Below the pieces are notes generated by a model. It searched no databases. It had not been told where the DNA came from and saw only the letters and a list, made by a program, of their open reading frames with translations. Of a DNA stretch of 64,000 bases, positions 7,576-15,969 are shown one piece after another. Numbering within the stretch: the stretch's first letter is position 1; each line of letters starts with the position of its first letter. The DNA is from Streptomyces shenzhenensis (GTDB taxonomy: Bacteria > Actinomycetota > Actinomycetes > Streptomycetales > Streptomycetaceae). The translations under genes and the position numbers were made by a program. The DNA is taken from contig NZ_JAJONF010000005.1 of the NCBI RefSeq assembly GCF_021462265.1, forward strand, positions 186,001 through 250,000, in the 5' to 3' direction.

Positions 7576-9245
7576 CGCTGCCCCGCCCTCTCCGCCAGCC
7601 GCGTGATCTCCGGATGGTGCAGGTCGAACGCGGGCGACTCCGACCGCACCCGGGGCAGCGCCACGAAGTTGTGCCGCGGCGGCGGGCAGCTCGTCGCCCA
7701 CTCCAGGCCGCGCCCGAACCCCCACGGGTCGTCCTCCTCGACCTGCCGTCCCTTGTGGGCCGTACGCCAGACGTTGTAGAGGAACGGCAGCGTCGAGACG
7801 CCCAGCAGCAACGCGCCCGCCGACGAGAGTGTGTTGAGGAGGGTGAACCCGTCGGCCGGCAGATAGTCGGCGTACCGGCGGGGCATGCCCTCGGCACCGA
7901 GCCAGTGCTGCACCAGGAACGTCAGCTGGAAGCCGGGGAAGAGCAGCCAGAAGTGCACTTTGCCGAGGCGCTCGTCGAGCATCTTCCCGGTGAACTTGGG
8001 CCACCAGAAGTAGAAGCCGGCGAACATCGCGAAGACCACCGTGCCGAAGAGCACGTAGTGCAGATGCGCCACGATGAAGTAGGAGTCGGTGACGTGGAAG
8101 TCGAGCGGGGGCGACGCGATGAGCACCCCGCTCAGCCCGCCGAGCAGGAACGTCACCAGGAACCCCATCGACCACAGCATCGGGGTCTCGAACGACAGCG
8201 AGCCCCCGCGCATCGTCCCGATCCACGCGAAGAACTTGATCCCGGTCGGGACGGCGATCAGGAACGACATGATGGAGAAGAACGGCAGCAGCACCGCCCC
8301 GGTCGCGAACATGTGGTGCGCCCAGACGACCGCGGACAGCATGGTGATGGAGGTCGTGGCCCCGATCATCGGCAGATAGCCGAACAGCGGCTTGCGCGAG
8401 AACACCGGGATGATCTCCGAGATGATGCCGAAGAACGGCAGCGCCACGATGTACACCTCGGGATGCCCGAAGAACCAGAACAGGTGCTGCCACAGCAGCG
8501 CCCCGCCGTTGTGCGCGTCGAAGACGTGCGAGCCGAACTTCCGGTCGGATTCCAGGGCGAGCAGCGCGGCCGTCAGGACGGGGAACGCGGGCAGCACGAG
8601 GATCGAGGTGAACAGCACGTTCCAGGTGAACATCGGCATCCGGAACATGGTCATGCCCGGGGCGCGCAGGCACAGGATGGTGGCGAGGAAGTTCACCGCG
8701 GTCAGCGTCGTCGACACGCCGGAGACCACCAGCCCCATCACCCACAGGTCACCGCCCGCGCCGGGGGAGAAGTAGGAACTGTTCAGCGGCGCGTAGGCGA
8801 ACCAGCCGAACGCCGCCGCACCGCCGGGTACCAGGAACCCGGAGACCACGATCAGCCCGCCGAACAGGTACATCCAGTAGGAGAGCGCGTTGAGCCGCGG
8901 GAAGGCCAGGTCCGGAGCGCCGATCTGGAGCGGCATGATCGCGTTCGAGAAACCGGCGAACATCGGCGTCGCGAACAGCAGCATCATGATCGTGCCGTGG
9001 ATCGTGACGAACTCGTCGTAGGTCTGGTTGCTGAGGAACTGCAGCCCGGGACGGGCCAGTTCGGCGCGCATGCCCAGGGCCAGCAGCCCGGCGAACAGGA
9101 AGAAGCAGAACGACGTCACCATGTACAGCCGGCCGATCACCTTGTGGTCGGTCGTGGACGCCCAGCCCAGCAGCCGGCGTCCCAGTGGCACCGGCTGCAC
9201 GGGAGGCGCGGGCGTTTCGCCGGCTCGCTGCGAGAGTTCGCTCAT
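7572..9245 (-). CDS. ctaD: Cytochrome c oxidase subunit I (CtaD paralogue)
   Basis: A 557-residue haem-copper oxidase subunit I with twelve predicted helices. Ligand motifs are complete: [10 protein letters not shown] for the low-spin haem, [10 protein letters not shown] with the cross-linked His-Tyr, [10 protein letters not shown] for CuB, and [10 protein letters not shown] for both haems. The GHPEVY motif marks an A-type oxidase. GGAGG lies just before the ATG at 9245. Subunits II and III are not nearby, so it presumably assembles with the main-locus subunits or replaces CtaD under stress. A minus-strand GGGTAC at 9305-9300 is the only promoter-like element upstream. Confidence 0.92.
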   Translation of the reverse strand: MSELSQRAGETPAPPVQPVPLGRRLLGWASTTDHKVIGRLYMVTSFCFFLFAGLLALGMRAELARPGLQFLSNQTYDEFVTIHGTIMMLLFATPMFAGFSNAIMPLQIGAPDLAFPRLNALSYWMYLFGGLIVVSGFLVPGGAAAFGWFAYAPLNSSYFSPGAGGDLWVMGLVVSGVSTTLTAVNFLATILCLRAPGMTMFRMPMFTWNVLFTSILVLPAFPVLTAALLALESDRKFGSHVFDAHNGGALLWQHLFWFFGHPEVYIVALPFFGIISEIIPVFSRKPLFGYLPMIGATTSITMLSAVVWAHHMFATGAVLLPFFSIMSFLIAVPTGIKFFAWIGTMRGGSLSFETPMLWSMGFLVTFLLGGLSGVLIASPPLDFHVTDSYFIVAHLHYVLFGTVVFAMFAGFYFWWPKFTGKMLDERLGKVHFWLLFPGFQLTFLVQHWLGAEGMPRRYADYLPADGFTLLNTLSSAGALLLGVSTLPFLYNVWRTAHKGRQVEEDDPWGFGRGLEWATSCPPPRHNFVALPRVRSESPAFDLHHPEITRLAERAGQR

Positions 9246-9443
9246 GGTCCTCCTCGGCCGTTTCGAGCGCGGAAGCGCCTCGCGGGTGTCCTGCCCGCCG
9301 TACCCGGAAACCGCCGGCCCGCGCGGGCACGACTGCCGCCCGCGGTACCGGAACCGGCATAGCGGGCGGATGGGACAGGCCGGTTCCGGGGTGACGCTAC
9401 CGGTGACCCGGCGAACACCGAGTCCGCCACGCCTCGCCGCCGG

Positions 9444-9468
9444 GCATTCGATGCCGGCCGGCGGGTAC
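9444..9468 (+). promoter_or_regulatory. SigB-type promoter, GCAT-N15-GGGTAC, close to the start codon
   Basis: GCAT at 9444-9447 and GGGTAC at 9463-9468, spacer 15. The downstream ATG at 9478 begins only nine bases after the -10, so a transcript would be leaderless or nearly so. No Shine-Dalgarno sequence is visible before this ATG, which agrees. Confidence 0.55.
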
Positions 9469-9477
9469 CCGGCGCTG

Positions 9478-9846
9478 ATGTACACAGCACTTGAGCAACT
9501 GGCCGCCGCCGGCTCGGCGGCAGGGGTGATCATCATCGTCGTCTGCGGCGTGCTCCTCACGGTCGCGCTGATGGGCGCCGTACGCCTCGGGATCGGGGTG
9601 CGGCGACGGGAGCCGGCACCACCCCGGCGCTCGGAGCAGCCGAAGCTGCCCGACTCCGGACCCGTGCGCGAGGAGCGGAGCATGCGTGAGCCGAACGAGG
9701 TGCCCCGGGCCGGGGACGGCGGTGCGCGTCTGGCCCCGCACCAGCTCGGCAACGCGCCCAGCAGGCCCAGCGGCGACCAGACCCGCCCGCGCTGGCAGCC
9801 CGGCTCCAGCGGATCCTTCGGCAGCGGCGGCAGCGGCGCGAAGTGA
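9478..9846 (+). CDS. DUF6479-family small membrane protein
   Basis: A 122-residue protein: a short N-terminus, one transmembrane helix at about residues 13-38 ([20 protein letters not shown]), then a charged cytoplasmic tail with the family signature [28 protein letters not shown] and [13 protein letters not shown], ending in a Gly/Ser-rich stretch. This matches the Streptomyces DUF6479 family from memory; its function is unknown. I start it at 9478 because relatives begin close to the helix; an in-frame ATG at 9451 would overlap the promoter. Its strong SigB-type promoter and position in the island suggest a stress role. Confidence 0.75.
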   Translation: MYTALEQLAAAGSAAGVIIIVVCGVLLTVALMGAVRLGIGVRRREPAPPRRSEQPKLPDSGPVREERSMREPNEVPRAGDGGARLAPHQLGNAPSRPSGDQTRPRWQPGSSGSFGSGGSGAK

Positions 9847-9990
9847 GCCGCCTCAGCGCGTGCGGCCGGTGGACGAGCCAGGGTCTGGTGCGGCACCCGG
9901 CGCGGCGCGGTGTGAGGTATCCGGTGACGGGCACTCGGGCCGCGGCGGATCCGGATGCGGACCGCCGTGCCACGAGCGGAGGTGAAGGGC

Positions 9991-10554
9991 ATGGGACATG
10001 GGGGAAACGTCATCGACGAGCTGATGACCGACCACCGGGAGGTGGAGGAGATCTTCGGCAAGATCGAGGCACTGCCGTCCGGTGACAAGAACCGCAAGAT
10101 GTACGCCGACCAGGCCACGATGGAACTGGTACGGCACTCGGTGGCCGAGGAGGCCTATCTGTACCCGGCGGTGCGCAAACACGTCGCGGGCGGCGGCGCC
10201 CTGGCCGACAAGGAACTCGAGGACCACGCCAAGGCCGAGCGGATCATGAAGGACCTGGAGAGCTGCGAACCGGACGACGCCCGGTTCGACGCGCTCATGG
10301 CCTCCCTGATGAGCGAGATCCGCATGCATGTGGAGGACGAGGAGCAGAACCTCTTCCCGAGGCTGCGCGCCGCGTGCCCGCCGGACGCCCTCGACGATCT
10401 GGGCGACAAGGTCCGTCAGGCGAAGAAGACGGCACCGACCCGCCCGCACCCCGCCGCCCCGGACAAGCCTCCGGCCAACAAGATTCTGGCGCCCGGTGCG
10501 GGTCTGGTCGACCGGCTCCGCGACGCGCTGACGGGCCGCGGCAAGCCTGACTGA
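9991..10554 (+). CDS. Hemerythrin HHE-domain protein
   Basis: A 187-residue protein. The four-helix HHE domain covers residues ~1-130 with diiron ligands in [36 protein letters not shown] and [14 protein letters not shown]. Such proteins bind O2 or NO or protect Fe-S clusters. The rest is a Pro/Ala linker and a short amphipathic end. GGAGGTGA precedes the ATG at good spacing. It follows the DUF6479 gene by 144 bases, in which I see no convincing promoter. Confidence 0.9.
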   Translation: MGHGGNVIDELMTDHREVEEIFGKIEALPSGDKNRKMYADQATMELVRHSVAEEAYLYPAVRKHVAGGGALADKELEDHAKAERIMKDLESCEPDDARFDALMASLMSEIRMHVEDEEQNLFPRLRAACPPDALDDLGDKVRQAKKTAPTRPHPAAPDKPPANKILAPGAGLVDRLRDALTGRGKPD

Positions 10555-10568
10555 CCCGAACCCCGCCG

Positions 10569-10585
10569 CCGCCCAGCCTGGGCGG
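10569..10585 (+). terminator. Hairpin after the hemerythrin gene
   Basis: CCGCCCA / TGGGCGG, a seven-base-pair stem with a GCC loop, 15 bases after the hemerythrin stop and before the convergent minus-strand gene. Typical of U-tract-free Streptomyces terminators, but short. Confidence 0.4.
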
Positions 10586-10632
10586 GCCACCATTGCCCGG
10601 CCTCCTCGTGGAGACCGCCTGAGAAGCGGGCC

Positions 10633-11154
10633 TCAGGCCGACACGGGGCGGCCGGGCCGGTCCAGGCGCTGCAGCAGTTGCGCGCGATGCAGTACGGCCA
10701 CGGGCGCGAGCAGGTCCGGATGCCGCAGCAGCGACGCCGCCCGCCGGTCGTCCTCGTCCGGGACGAGCAGCCGTCGGAAGTCGACCGGACCCGACGCCAG
10801 GTGTTCCCCCGCCGCGAGTGCGTCGACCGCGGCGCTCGCCAGACCGGGGTCGCAGAGCAGCCCGGCGGCCCAGCTCGCCACCACCTCGTCCACCCAGGTG
10901 CGCCAGCCGCCGTCCGGGTCGGGGGCGCTGTCCCCGCCGGTCACCCAGTCGAGCCGCGCCGAACCTCCCGGACCCGTCATCGCGACCAGACCCGCGTCCA
11001 GCGCCGTCGGATAGCGCAGCCAGGCCGCGACCGTCACGGCCTGCCGCACCTGTGCCTCGCACCGCGCGGCGGCGAAGGCACCGCCATGGGCGGGAAAGGC
11101 GCCCGCGAGCCAGCGAGCGGTCGCCGCGATGAGCGGAGAGAGATCTGCGAGCAC
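10633..11154 (-). CDS. Hypothetical protein
   Basis: A 173-residue protein I do not recognise. It is alanine- and leucine-rich with helix-forming segments (ADLSPLIAATARWLAGAF; TVAAWLRYPTALDAGLVAM) and a conserved-looking WRTWVDEVVASW near the middle. No signal peptide, membrane helix or catalytic motif is evident. It has strong coding bias. The start is the GTG at 11154, without a clear ribosome binding site; upstream in-frame sequence stays open for some codons without another start, so the true N-terminus is uncertain. Confidence 0.5.
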   Translation of the reverse strand: MLADLSPLIAATARWLAGAFPAHGGAFAAARCEAQVRQAVTVAAWLRYPTALDAGLVAMTGPGGSARLDWVTGGDSAPDPDGGWRTWVDEVVASWAAGLLCDPGLASAAVDALAAGEHLASGPVDFRRLLVPDEDDRRAASLLRHPDLLAPVAVLHRAQLLQRLDRPGRPVSA

Positions 11155-11462
11155 TGCCCAGCCATCCGAAGAATCTGCCCGAAACCGGTCGGGGGAGCCG
11201 ACCGGGAAACCGGCCGGCGGACCGGACCGGGAACCGACAAAACGGTATCCCGAGGCGGGCTCGCGGAGATACGGCCCAGGGGGTTGGGCGACGTGGTTCT
11301 GCGCACAGCGCGCCGGAGCGCATGGAGCGCATGGAGCGCATGGAGCGCATGGAGCGCATGGAGCGCACGGGAAGCACCGGAGCGCCCTGGACGGGGCGGA
11401 ACCCCGGGCCCACCGCGCGGGCCCGGGGTTCCGGGGGTACGACCGCCGTCGGCCGGCCGCTC
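11155..11462. other. 308-base gap with a tandem repeat
   Basis: No gene is supported here. It contains the nine-base tandem repeat at 11315-11370 and a plus-strand GGGTAC at 11435-11440 that points at no plus-strand gene. Confidence 0.5.
11315..11370. repeat. Nine-base tandem repeat, unit CATGGAGCG
   Basis: Five perfect copies start at 11321, 11330, 11339, 11348 and 11357, flanked by partial copies on both sides. The unit length is a multiple of three, but neither strand has a supported gene here. Confidence 0.9.
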
Positions 11463-11939
11463 TCAGTGGAGGCCGCCGGGATCACCGGGCCGGATCCGGC
11501 CACGCCAGGCGCCGCTCTCGGTGCCGCGGTGCTCGATGAAGTCCTTGAAGCGACGCAGGTCGCCCTTGACCCGGCGGTCGATCATGCCGAGCGCGTCCGC
11601 GCCCTTCTCGGCCATCCCGGAGGGCTCCACGTCCATCGTGAGCTCCACCCTGGTGTGGGTGGGGTCCAGGGGTTCGAAGCGGACGGACCCGCGCTGCCGG
11701 GTGTCGCCCTCGACGGTCCGCCAGGTGATCCGGTCGTCCGGCAGCTGGTCGACGATCTCGGTGTCGAACTCGCGCCGCACCCCGCCGATGCTGGTGGTCC
11801 AGTGGTTGTGCCGGTCGTCGAGCTGCCTGACTTCGTCGACACCCTCCATGAAGTTCGGGAAGTCCGCGAACTGGGTCCATTGGTTGTAGGCCGTGTGGAT
11901 CGGGACGCCGACGTCCACGGCTTCCTTGACCGTGCTCAT
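11463..11939 (-). CDS. SRPBCC-family (cyclase/dehydrase-like) protein
   Basis: A 158-residue protein of the START-like SRPBCC fold. It begins MSTVKEAVDVGVPIHTAYNQWTQF, then FPNFMEGVDEVRQLDD, GGVRREFDTEIVDQLPDDRITWRT, and ends with a helix around GRRVKGDLRRFKDFIEHR-like residues. These stand-alone proteins bind hydrophobic ligands, and in Streptomyces often sit in stress or osmotic regulons; the ligand is unknown. AGGAGG precedes the ATG at 11939. It lies 24 bases after the 68-residue ORF and probably shares its transcript. Confidence 0.85.
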   Translation of the reverse strand: MSTVKEAVDVGVPIHTAYNQWTQFADFPNFMEGVDEVRQLDDRHNHWTTSIGGVRREFDTEIVDQLPDDRITWRTVEGDTRQRGSVRFEPLDPTHTRVELTMDVEPSGMAEKGADALGMIDRRVKGDLRRFKDFIEHRGTESGAWRGRIRPGDPGGLH

Positions 11940-11963
11940 CTGTTCCTCCTCGTCGCAGGTGGC

Positions 11964-12170
11964 TCAGTCCCGGGGCGCGGGCGTGCGCCCCCGGAGGGTC
12001 TTCTCGTTGGCCCCGATGCTCGGGGTGATCGGATCGCCGGCCCCGGCCCGCTGTGGCGTGCCCCGGCCGGCGTCCTCCCGGCCGGCGCGCTTCCCGACCT
12101 GCTCCAGCAGCTCGTCCTCGGCGGTCCGGGGCCCTTCGTCCTTCGCGTGGTGTTCGGTTCGCTTTCGCAC
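11964..12170 (-). CDS. Small hypothetical protein (68 aa)
   Basis: Starting at the GTG at 12170, the frame encodes a 68-residue, very polar protein (RKRTEHHAKDEGPRTAEDE at the start, GDPITPSIGANEKTLRG near the end). No domain is recognised; it is likely disordered. The GTG is nine bases after a GGGTAC on the same strand, the same arrangement as the DUF6479 gene, and no ribosome binding site is present, suggesting a leaderless message. A further in-frame GTG 18 bases upstream would overlap the promoter. It precedes the SRPBCC gene by 24 bases. Confidence 0.5.
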   Translation of the reverse strand: MRKRTEHHAKDEGPRTAEDELLEQVGKRAGREDAGRGTPQRAGAGDPITPSIGANEKTLRGRTPAPRD

Positions 12171-12179
12171 GGCGGCCGG

Positions 12180-12204
12180 GTACCCCACCCGGCGAGCGGG
12201 CAAC
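12180..12204 (-). promoter_or_regulatory. SigB-type promoter (imperfect -35), GTTG-N15-GGGTAC
   Basis: On the minus strand GTTG (12204-12201) and GGGTAC (12185-12180) are 15 bases apart. The last base of the -35 differs from GNNT. It would drive the small ORF and SRPBCC gene. Confidence 0.45.
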
Positions 12205-12229
12205 ATCCCGGCCGCCGGGCGATGGCGCG

Positions 12230-12760
12230 TCAGCCGGTGAGCAGCACGTTCCGGGCCGCGTCGACGCGCAGGCCCTCCAGCGTGATCGTCTGCCGGTGGG
12301 CCCGTTCGATCAGCTGGTCGAGTACCTGCTCGTCGAGGCGGTCGTCCGCCTCGGCCAGCGACCGCAGGGTTCGCCAGCCGAGTTCCTTGCCCTTGACCCC
12401 GAGCCGGAGGAACTCGAGTTCGATCACCAGTGTCAGCGGCGAAGGCCGCAGGAGGCGACCGTTGCCCTTGAGGCGTCCGAGTCGCTCGGCCGTGCCCGCG
12501 GCGACGGTCTTGTACCGGCGCTCCGGCACGCCCAGGCGCCGCATGAGGCCGAGCAGGCTTGCGCGGTCCTCGGCGATCTCGTCCGCGAGCAGCCCCAGGG
12601 GGCCGGCCGCCGGGGTGTCGCGATGCGACCGGGCCATGAACCGGGCACGGCCGGCACCGGCCGTGGCCCCGGCCAGGTGGTCGTTGAGATAGACGCCGAG
12701 CAGGTCCATCCGGAGACCGCCCACGTCGGGGCGGGTTCGGTGGTGGGTCGATGTCGTCAT
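12230..12760 (-). CDS. Hypothetical helical protein
   Basis: A 176-residue, mostly helical protein. Segments LLGVYLNDHLAGATAG, LADEIAEDRASLLGLMRRLGV and LVIELEFLRLGVKGKELGWRTL suggest a ferritin-like or four-helix arrangement, with scattered Glu/His/Asp residues, but I cannot assign metal ligands with confidence. Its end, about residues 145-176, is amphipathic. The ATG at 12760 lies 50 bases from a good SigB-type -10. The function is unknown; the context suggests a stress-induced protein. Confidence 0.65.
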   Translation of the reverse strand: MTTSTHHRTRPDVGGLRMDLLGVYLNDHLAGATAGAGRARFMARSHRDTPAAGPLGLLADEIAEDRASLLGLMRRLGVPERRYKTVAAGTAERLGRLKGNGRLLRPSPLTLVIELEFLRLGVKGKELGWRTLRSLAEADDRLDEQVLDQLIERAHRQTITLEGLRVDAARNVLLTG

Positions 12761-13061
12761 CGCTCGTCTCCTCGTCTCCCGCCGTCGGCTCTGTGGCGGC
12801 GGGAGACGAGTACCCGGCGCGGAGCGCCGAACCCGGCCGCCCGCGACACCGGTGCGCGCCCGGAGCAACCCGGAGCTCCCGCGGGTGGGGAGGACGCCGG
12901 GAACGCCGTCGTGGAGAACGTGCGGACACCGGCCACCGGGCATGGGCGGTGGCACCTCCCCGGCCGTACGCGGACCGGGTGATCGTGTGGTCGCGCAGGG
13001 CGCTGATCCCGTGCTCGGCCATCGGTGGCCGCGCGGTCCGGACCGGGGCTCGGGACGCGGG
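12761..13061. other. 301-base upstream region
   Basis: Upstream region of the 12230-12760 gene and downstream of the MFS gene. It holds the SigB-type promoter at 12810-12834; otherwise I see no gene or strong structure. Confidence 0.5.
12810..12834 (-). promoter_or_regulatory. SigB-type promoter, GGGT-N15-GGGTAC
   Basis: Minus-strand GGGT (12834-12831) and GGGTAC (12815-12810), spacer 15; GGTT with spacer 14 also fits. It is 49 bases before the ATG at 12760. Confidence 0.55.
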
Positions 13062-14315
13062 TCAGCCTGATTTCGAGCCGGCCGGGGCGGAGGCAGCCGC
13101 GGACGGCGGGGTCCGCCCGGCCACGAGCATGACGATCAGGGCGGCCAGCGTGAGCGCGGCACCGGTGTAGAGCGGTGCCGTGTAGCCGAGCCCCGCGGTG
13201 ATGGCCAGGCCGCCGAGCCAGGCACCGAGGGCGTTGCCGGCATTGGACGCGGACACGTTGGCACTCGCCGCCAGCGCGGCTCCCCGGGCGGCGTCGGTCA
13301 CCCGGGTGATCATGCCGGGTACGGTGGCGAACCCGGTCACCCCCATCAGGAACACCAGCACCGCCGACGCCACGGCACTGCCGGCCAGCAGGCCGAACAG
13401 CGCCAGGGTGACGGTCAGTCCGAGCAGCGCGAGGATCAGGGCGCGGTCCCGGTCCCGGTCCGCCGCCCGGCCGCCGATCAGGTTGCCCACGACCAGACCG
13501 ACGCCGTACACCATCAGCAGCCAGGCGACATCCGCCGGGGAGAACCCGCTGACCTCGGTGAAGGTGTAGGCGATGTAGCTGAACGCCCCGAACATCCCGC
13601 CGTAGCCGAGCGCGGTCGCCGCCAGCGTGAGCCAGACCTGCGAGGACCGGAACGCACGGAGCTGGTCCCGCAGGCCGCTGGGCGCGCCGCCTCGCACCGT
13701 CCCCGCCCGGCCGGGGACGAGGAGGACGATGGCGGCCAGCGCCAGCACGCCGATCGCGGTGACCGCCCAGAAGGCCGCCCGCCAGCCCCAGCGCTCGCCC
13801 ACCAGCGCACCGAACGGCACACCGAGTACGTTCGCGAGCGTCAGCCCGGCGAACATCACCGCCACCGCGCGGGACTTCCGCTCCGGCTCGACCAGACCAC
13901 GCGCGACCAGGGAGCCGATGCCGAAGAACGAGCCGTGGCACAGGGCGGCGACGATCCGCCCGAGCAGCATCACGGAGTAGGTCGGCGCGATCGCGGACAG
14001 CAGGTTGCCGACGACGAACAACGCCACCAGACCGACCAGGACCTGCTTGCGGGGCAGCCGCGCCGTCGCCGCGGTGAGAGCGACCGCGCCGACGGCGACA
14101 CTCAGCGCGTACCCGGAGATCAGCCGGCCCGCGGCCGCCTCGGACACCGCGAAACCCGACGCCACCTGGGGCAGCAGCCCGGCGATCAGGAACTCGGTGA
14201 GCCCGATCCCGAAACCGCCGAGGGCCAGCGCCACCAGCCCGCCCGGTGCCCGCCGCGGCCCGTCCGCGCGCCCGTCCACCGGCACCTGCCGTTCTCCGAC
14301 CCCGAATCCGCCCAT
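13062..14315 (-). CDS. MFS transporter (DHA1 family, AraJ/ChlR-like)
   Basis: A 417-residue protein with twelve hydrophobic segments. LALGGFGIGLTEFLIAGLLPQVA at the first helix is characteristic of AraJ-type exporters, RIVAALCHGSFFGIG lies in helix 4, and the cytoplasmic loop after helix 2 reads ARLPRKQVLVG. These systems expel drugs or sugars by proton antiport; the substrate is unknown. I start it at the ATG at 14315 (MGGFGVGERQ); GAGGG lies about nine bases upstream. It stands alone on the minus strand. Confidence 0.85.
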   Translation of the reverse strand: MGGFGVGERQVPVDGRADGPRRAPGGLVALALGGFGIGLTEFLIAGLLPQVASGFAVSEAAAGRLISGYALSVAVGAVALTAATARLPRKQVLVGLVALFVVGNLLSAIAPTYSVMLLGRIVAALCHGSFFGIGSLVARGLVEPERKSRAVAVMFAGLTLANVLGVPFGALVGERWGWRAAFWAVTAIGVLALAAIVLLVPGRAGTVRGGAPSGLRDQLRAFRSSQVWLTLAATALGYGGMFGAFSYIAYTFTEVSGFSPADVAWLLMVYGVGLVVGNLIGGRAADRDRDRALILALLGLTVTLALFGLLAGSAVASAVLVFLMGVTGFATVPGMITRVTDAARGAALAASANVSASNAGNALGAWLGGLAITAGLGYTAPLYTGAALTLAALIVMLVAGRTPPSAAASAPAGSKSG

Positions 14316-14739
14316 GAACCGACCCTCATCGCCGACGGTGGCCCCGTCCATGGACAAAGACCGGCGAGGCTTGGACGAATTTCCGTCTCCAGCGGGACGA
14401 CGAACACATTCCGCGCGCGAAGCCGGTCCTGCGCTGTTCGACACCTTCGCCTCCCGGCAGAAGACGCTGCACGTCAACGCGGGCAGGCACAAGGCACACA
14501 CCAGGTCCGAGGCGGACAGCGCGGCCCGCTTCTTCGCCCGGCACCTCACCCGGCCCGTGCCGTCCCCGGCGCTGAACTGTCGGCCCGCCGGCTACCGGCG
14601 CGGGGCCGGGCGTAGGGCTAACCCCACGGCGTGCCAACCGGGTTGCCGGATGGTGGCCGCCGGGCCCCGTCCACAAAGCTGGGAGGAGCCACTGAACACG
14701 CGTGCTCCGCGCCGCCCGCGCACCCAAGGAGGCCATGCC
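14316..14739. other. 424-base region between MFS gene and secreted hydrolase
   Basis: Divergent region. It contains a 3' relic of an alpha/beta hydrolase at 14428-14555. The last 40 bases hold the AAGGAGG site for the TTG start at 14740. I see no convincing promoter pair. Confidence 0.45.
14428..14555 (+). pseudogene. Relic of the 3' end of an alpha/beta hydrolase gene
   Basis: The plus frame from 14428 reads PALFDTFASRQKTLHVNAG, then SEADSAARFFARHL. This resembles the C-terminal end of dienelactone-hydrolase/acetyl-esterase-like alpha/beta hydrolases (typically LFDAF-S-x-EKTLHxNPG-H ... FFARHL), including the region of the catalytic His. Nothing upstream in the frame resembles the rest of such an enzyme and there is no local start, so I call it a remnant. 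The homology is recognised from memory, not searched. Confidence 0.4.
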
Positions 14740-15969
14740 TTGCTCACCCGCCGCACCGCCCTGCTGTCGGCCGTCGCCGCCGCCACCCTGCCCGCCCTCT
14801 CCGCGCGCACCGCTTCGGCCGCACCGCGCACGGCGGGGCCGGTGCGGCTGACCCTGCCCGCGCCCAGCGGCCCGTGTCCGGTGGGGACGGTCTCCCTGCG
14901 CCTGGTCGACACCTCACGCGCCGATCCCTGGATCACCGCACAGCCGTACCGGGAGCTGATGATCAGCGTCCGCTATCCGGCGCGGGACACCGGCGGCCAC
15001 CCGAGGGCGCCGCAGATGCTGCCCGGGGAGGCCGCCGGTTTCGCCGCCGTCAACAACCTCGCCGACGTGCCCGCCGACAAGGTCGACTGGGCGGCCACCC
15101 GCACCCACGCGCACCAAGGCGCCCCGGCCGACCGGGACCGCGGCCCGTGCCCGGTCGTCTGCTACTCACCCGGCACCGGCGACCCGCGTTCCCTCGGCAC
15201 CACCCTCTGCGACGACCTCGCTTCCCGCGGCTACGTCGTGGTGATGCTCGACCACACCTACGACGCCACGGCCGTCCAGTTCCCCGGCGGCCGCGTCGAA
15301 CGCACCGTGCTTCCCGCGGAGTACGACAAGGCCTACCCGGACAAGAAACGCATCGCGGCCCTCCTGAAGAAGACGATCGACGTACGGGTGGCCGACACCC
15401 GCTTCCTGCTCGACGAACTGCCCCGTGCGCTGCCCCGGGGACTGCGCGGCGCGCCGGACCTGGACCGCATCGGCATGTTCGGTCATTCGGGGGGCGGTTT
15501 CACCGCGCTCCAGACGATGCACGACGACCGGCGCATCGCGGCCGGAGCCAACCTGGACGGCGTGGTCGCCTACGTCCAGGACGACGGCGACCCGGGCCAC
15601 CTCTCCACCGTCGCCGCCGACGGGCTCGACCGCCCCTTCCTGTTGATCGGCAAGGACGGCAACGACCTGAGCACGGTCCCGTCCTGGAACTCGCTGTGGC
15701 GGCACAGCCGCGGCCCGCGCGAAGGGCTGTCCCTGCGCGGCGCCGAACACGCCACGTTCACCGACGAGGAGGCGATGATCCCGCAGCTCGCCCGCCGGCT
15801 CGGCCTGCCCCGCACGACGGTCGTGGAGAACATCGGCACCATCGCCCCGGCCCGCGCGATCCCCGCCGAACGGGCCTGCCTCGCATCCTTCTTCGACCGC
15901 CGGCTGCGCGGCCGGAAGGCGGCAGGCCCGTCGGGCCAGGCGCCGCAGCTGCGCTCCTTCGCCCGGTGA
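14740..15969 (+). CDS. Secreted alpha/beta hydrolase (PAF-acetylhydrolase-like)
   Basis: A 409-residue protein. I chose the TTG at 14740 because AAGGAGG lies seven bases upstream and the N-terminus then reads LTRRTALLSAVAAATLPALS, a twin-arginine-like signal ending near ASA-AP (residue ~29). The nucleophile elbow is GHSGGGF (Ser near residue 250), preceded by YVVVMLDHTYDAT, and DGVVAYV and GAEHATFTD blocks that can supply the Asp and His. Length and motifs fit the PAF-acetylhydrolase/lipase family of Streptomyces secreted esterases. Natural substrate unknown. Confidence 0.8.
   Translation: MLTRRTALLSAVAAATLPALSARTASAAPRTAGPVRLTLPAPSGPCPVGTVSLRLVDTSRADPWITAQPYRELMISVRYPARDTGGHPRAPQMLPGEAAGFAAVNNLADVPADKVDWAATRTHAHQGAPADRDRGPCPVVCYSPGTGDPRSLGTTLCDDLASRGYVVVMLDHTYDATAVQFPGGRVERTVLPAEYDKAYPDKKRIAALLKKTIDVRVADTRFLLDELPRALPRGLRGAPDLDRIGMFGHSGGGFTALQTMHDDRRIAAGANLDGVVAYVQDDGDPGHLSTVAADGLDRPFLLIGKDGNDLSTVPSWNSLWRHSRGPREGLSLRGAEHATFTDEEAMIPQLARRLGLPRTTVVENIGTIAPARAIPAERACLASFFDRRLRGRKAAGPSGQAPQLRSFAR

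Noticed and set aside
9300..9305. Minus-strand GGGTAC before ctaD as a SigB promoter
   Set aside because: The -10 is present 55 bases before the start, but there is no GNNT at 14-16 bases; left as unproven.
9246..10118. Extension of ctaD upstream to position 10118
   Set aside because: Added residues overlap other supported genes and look random; the ATG at 9245 has a perfect ribosome binding site and the normal CtaD N-terminus.
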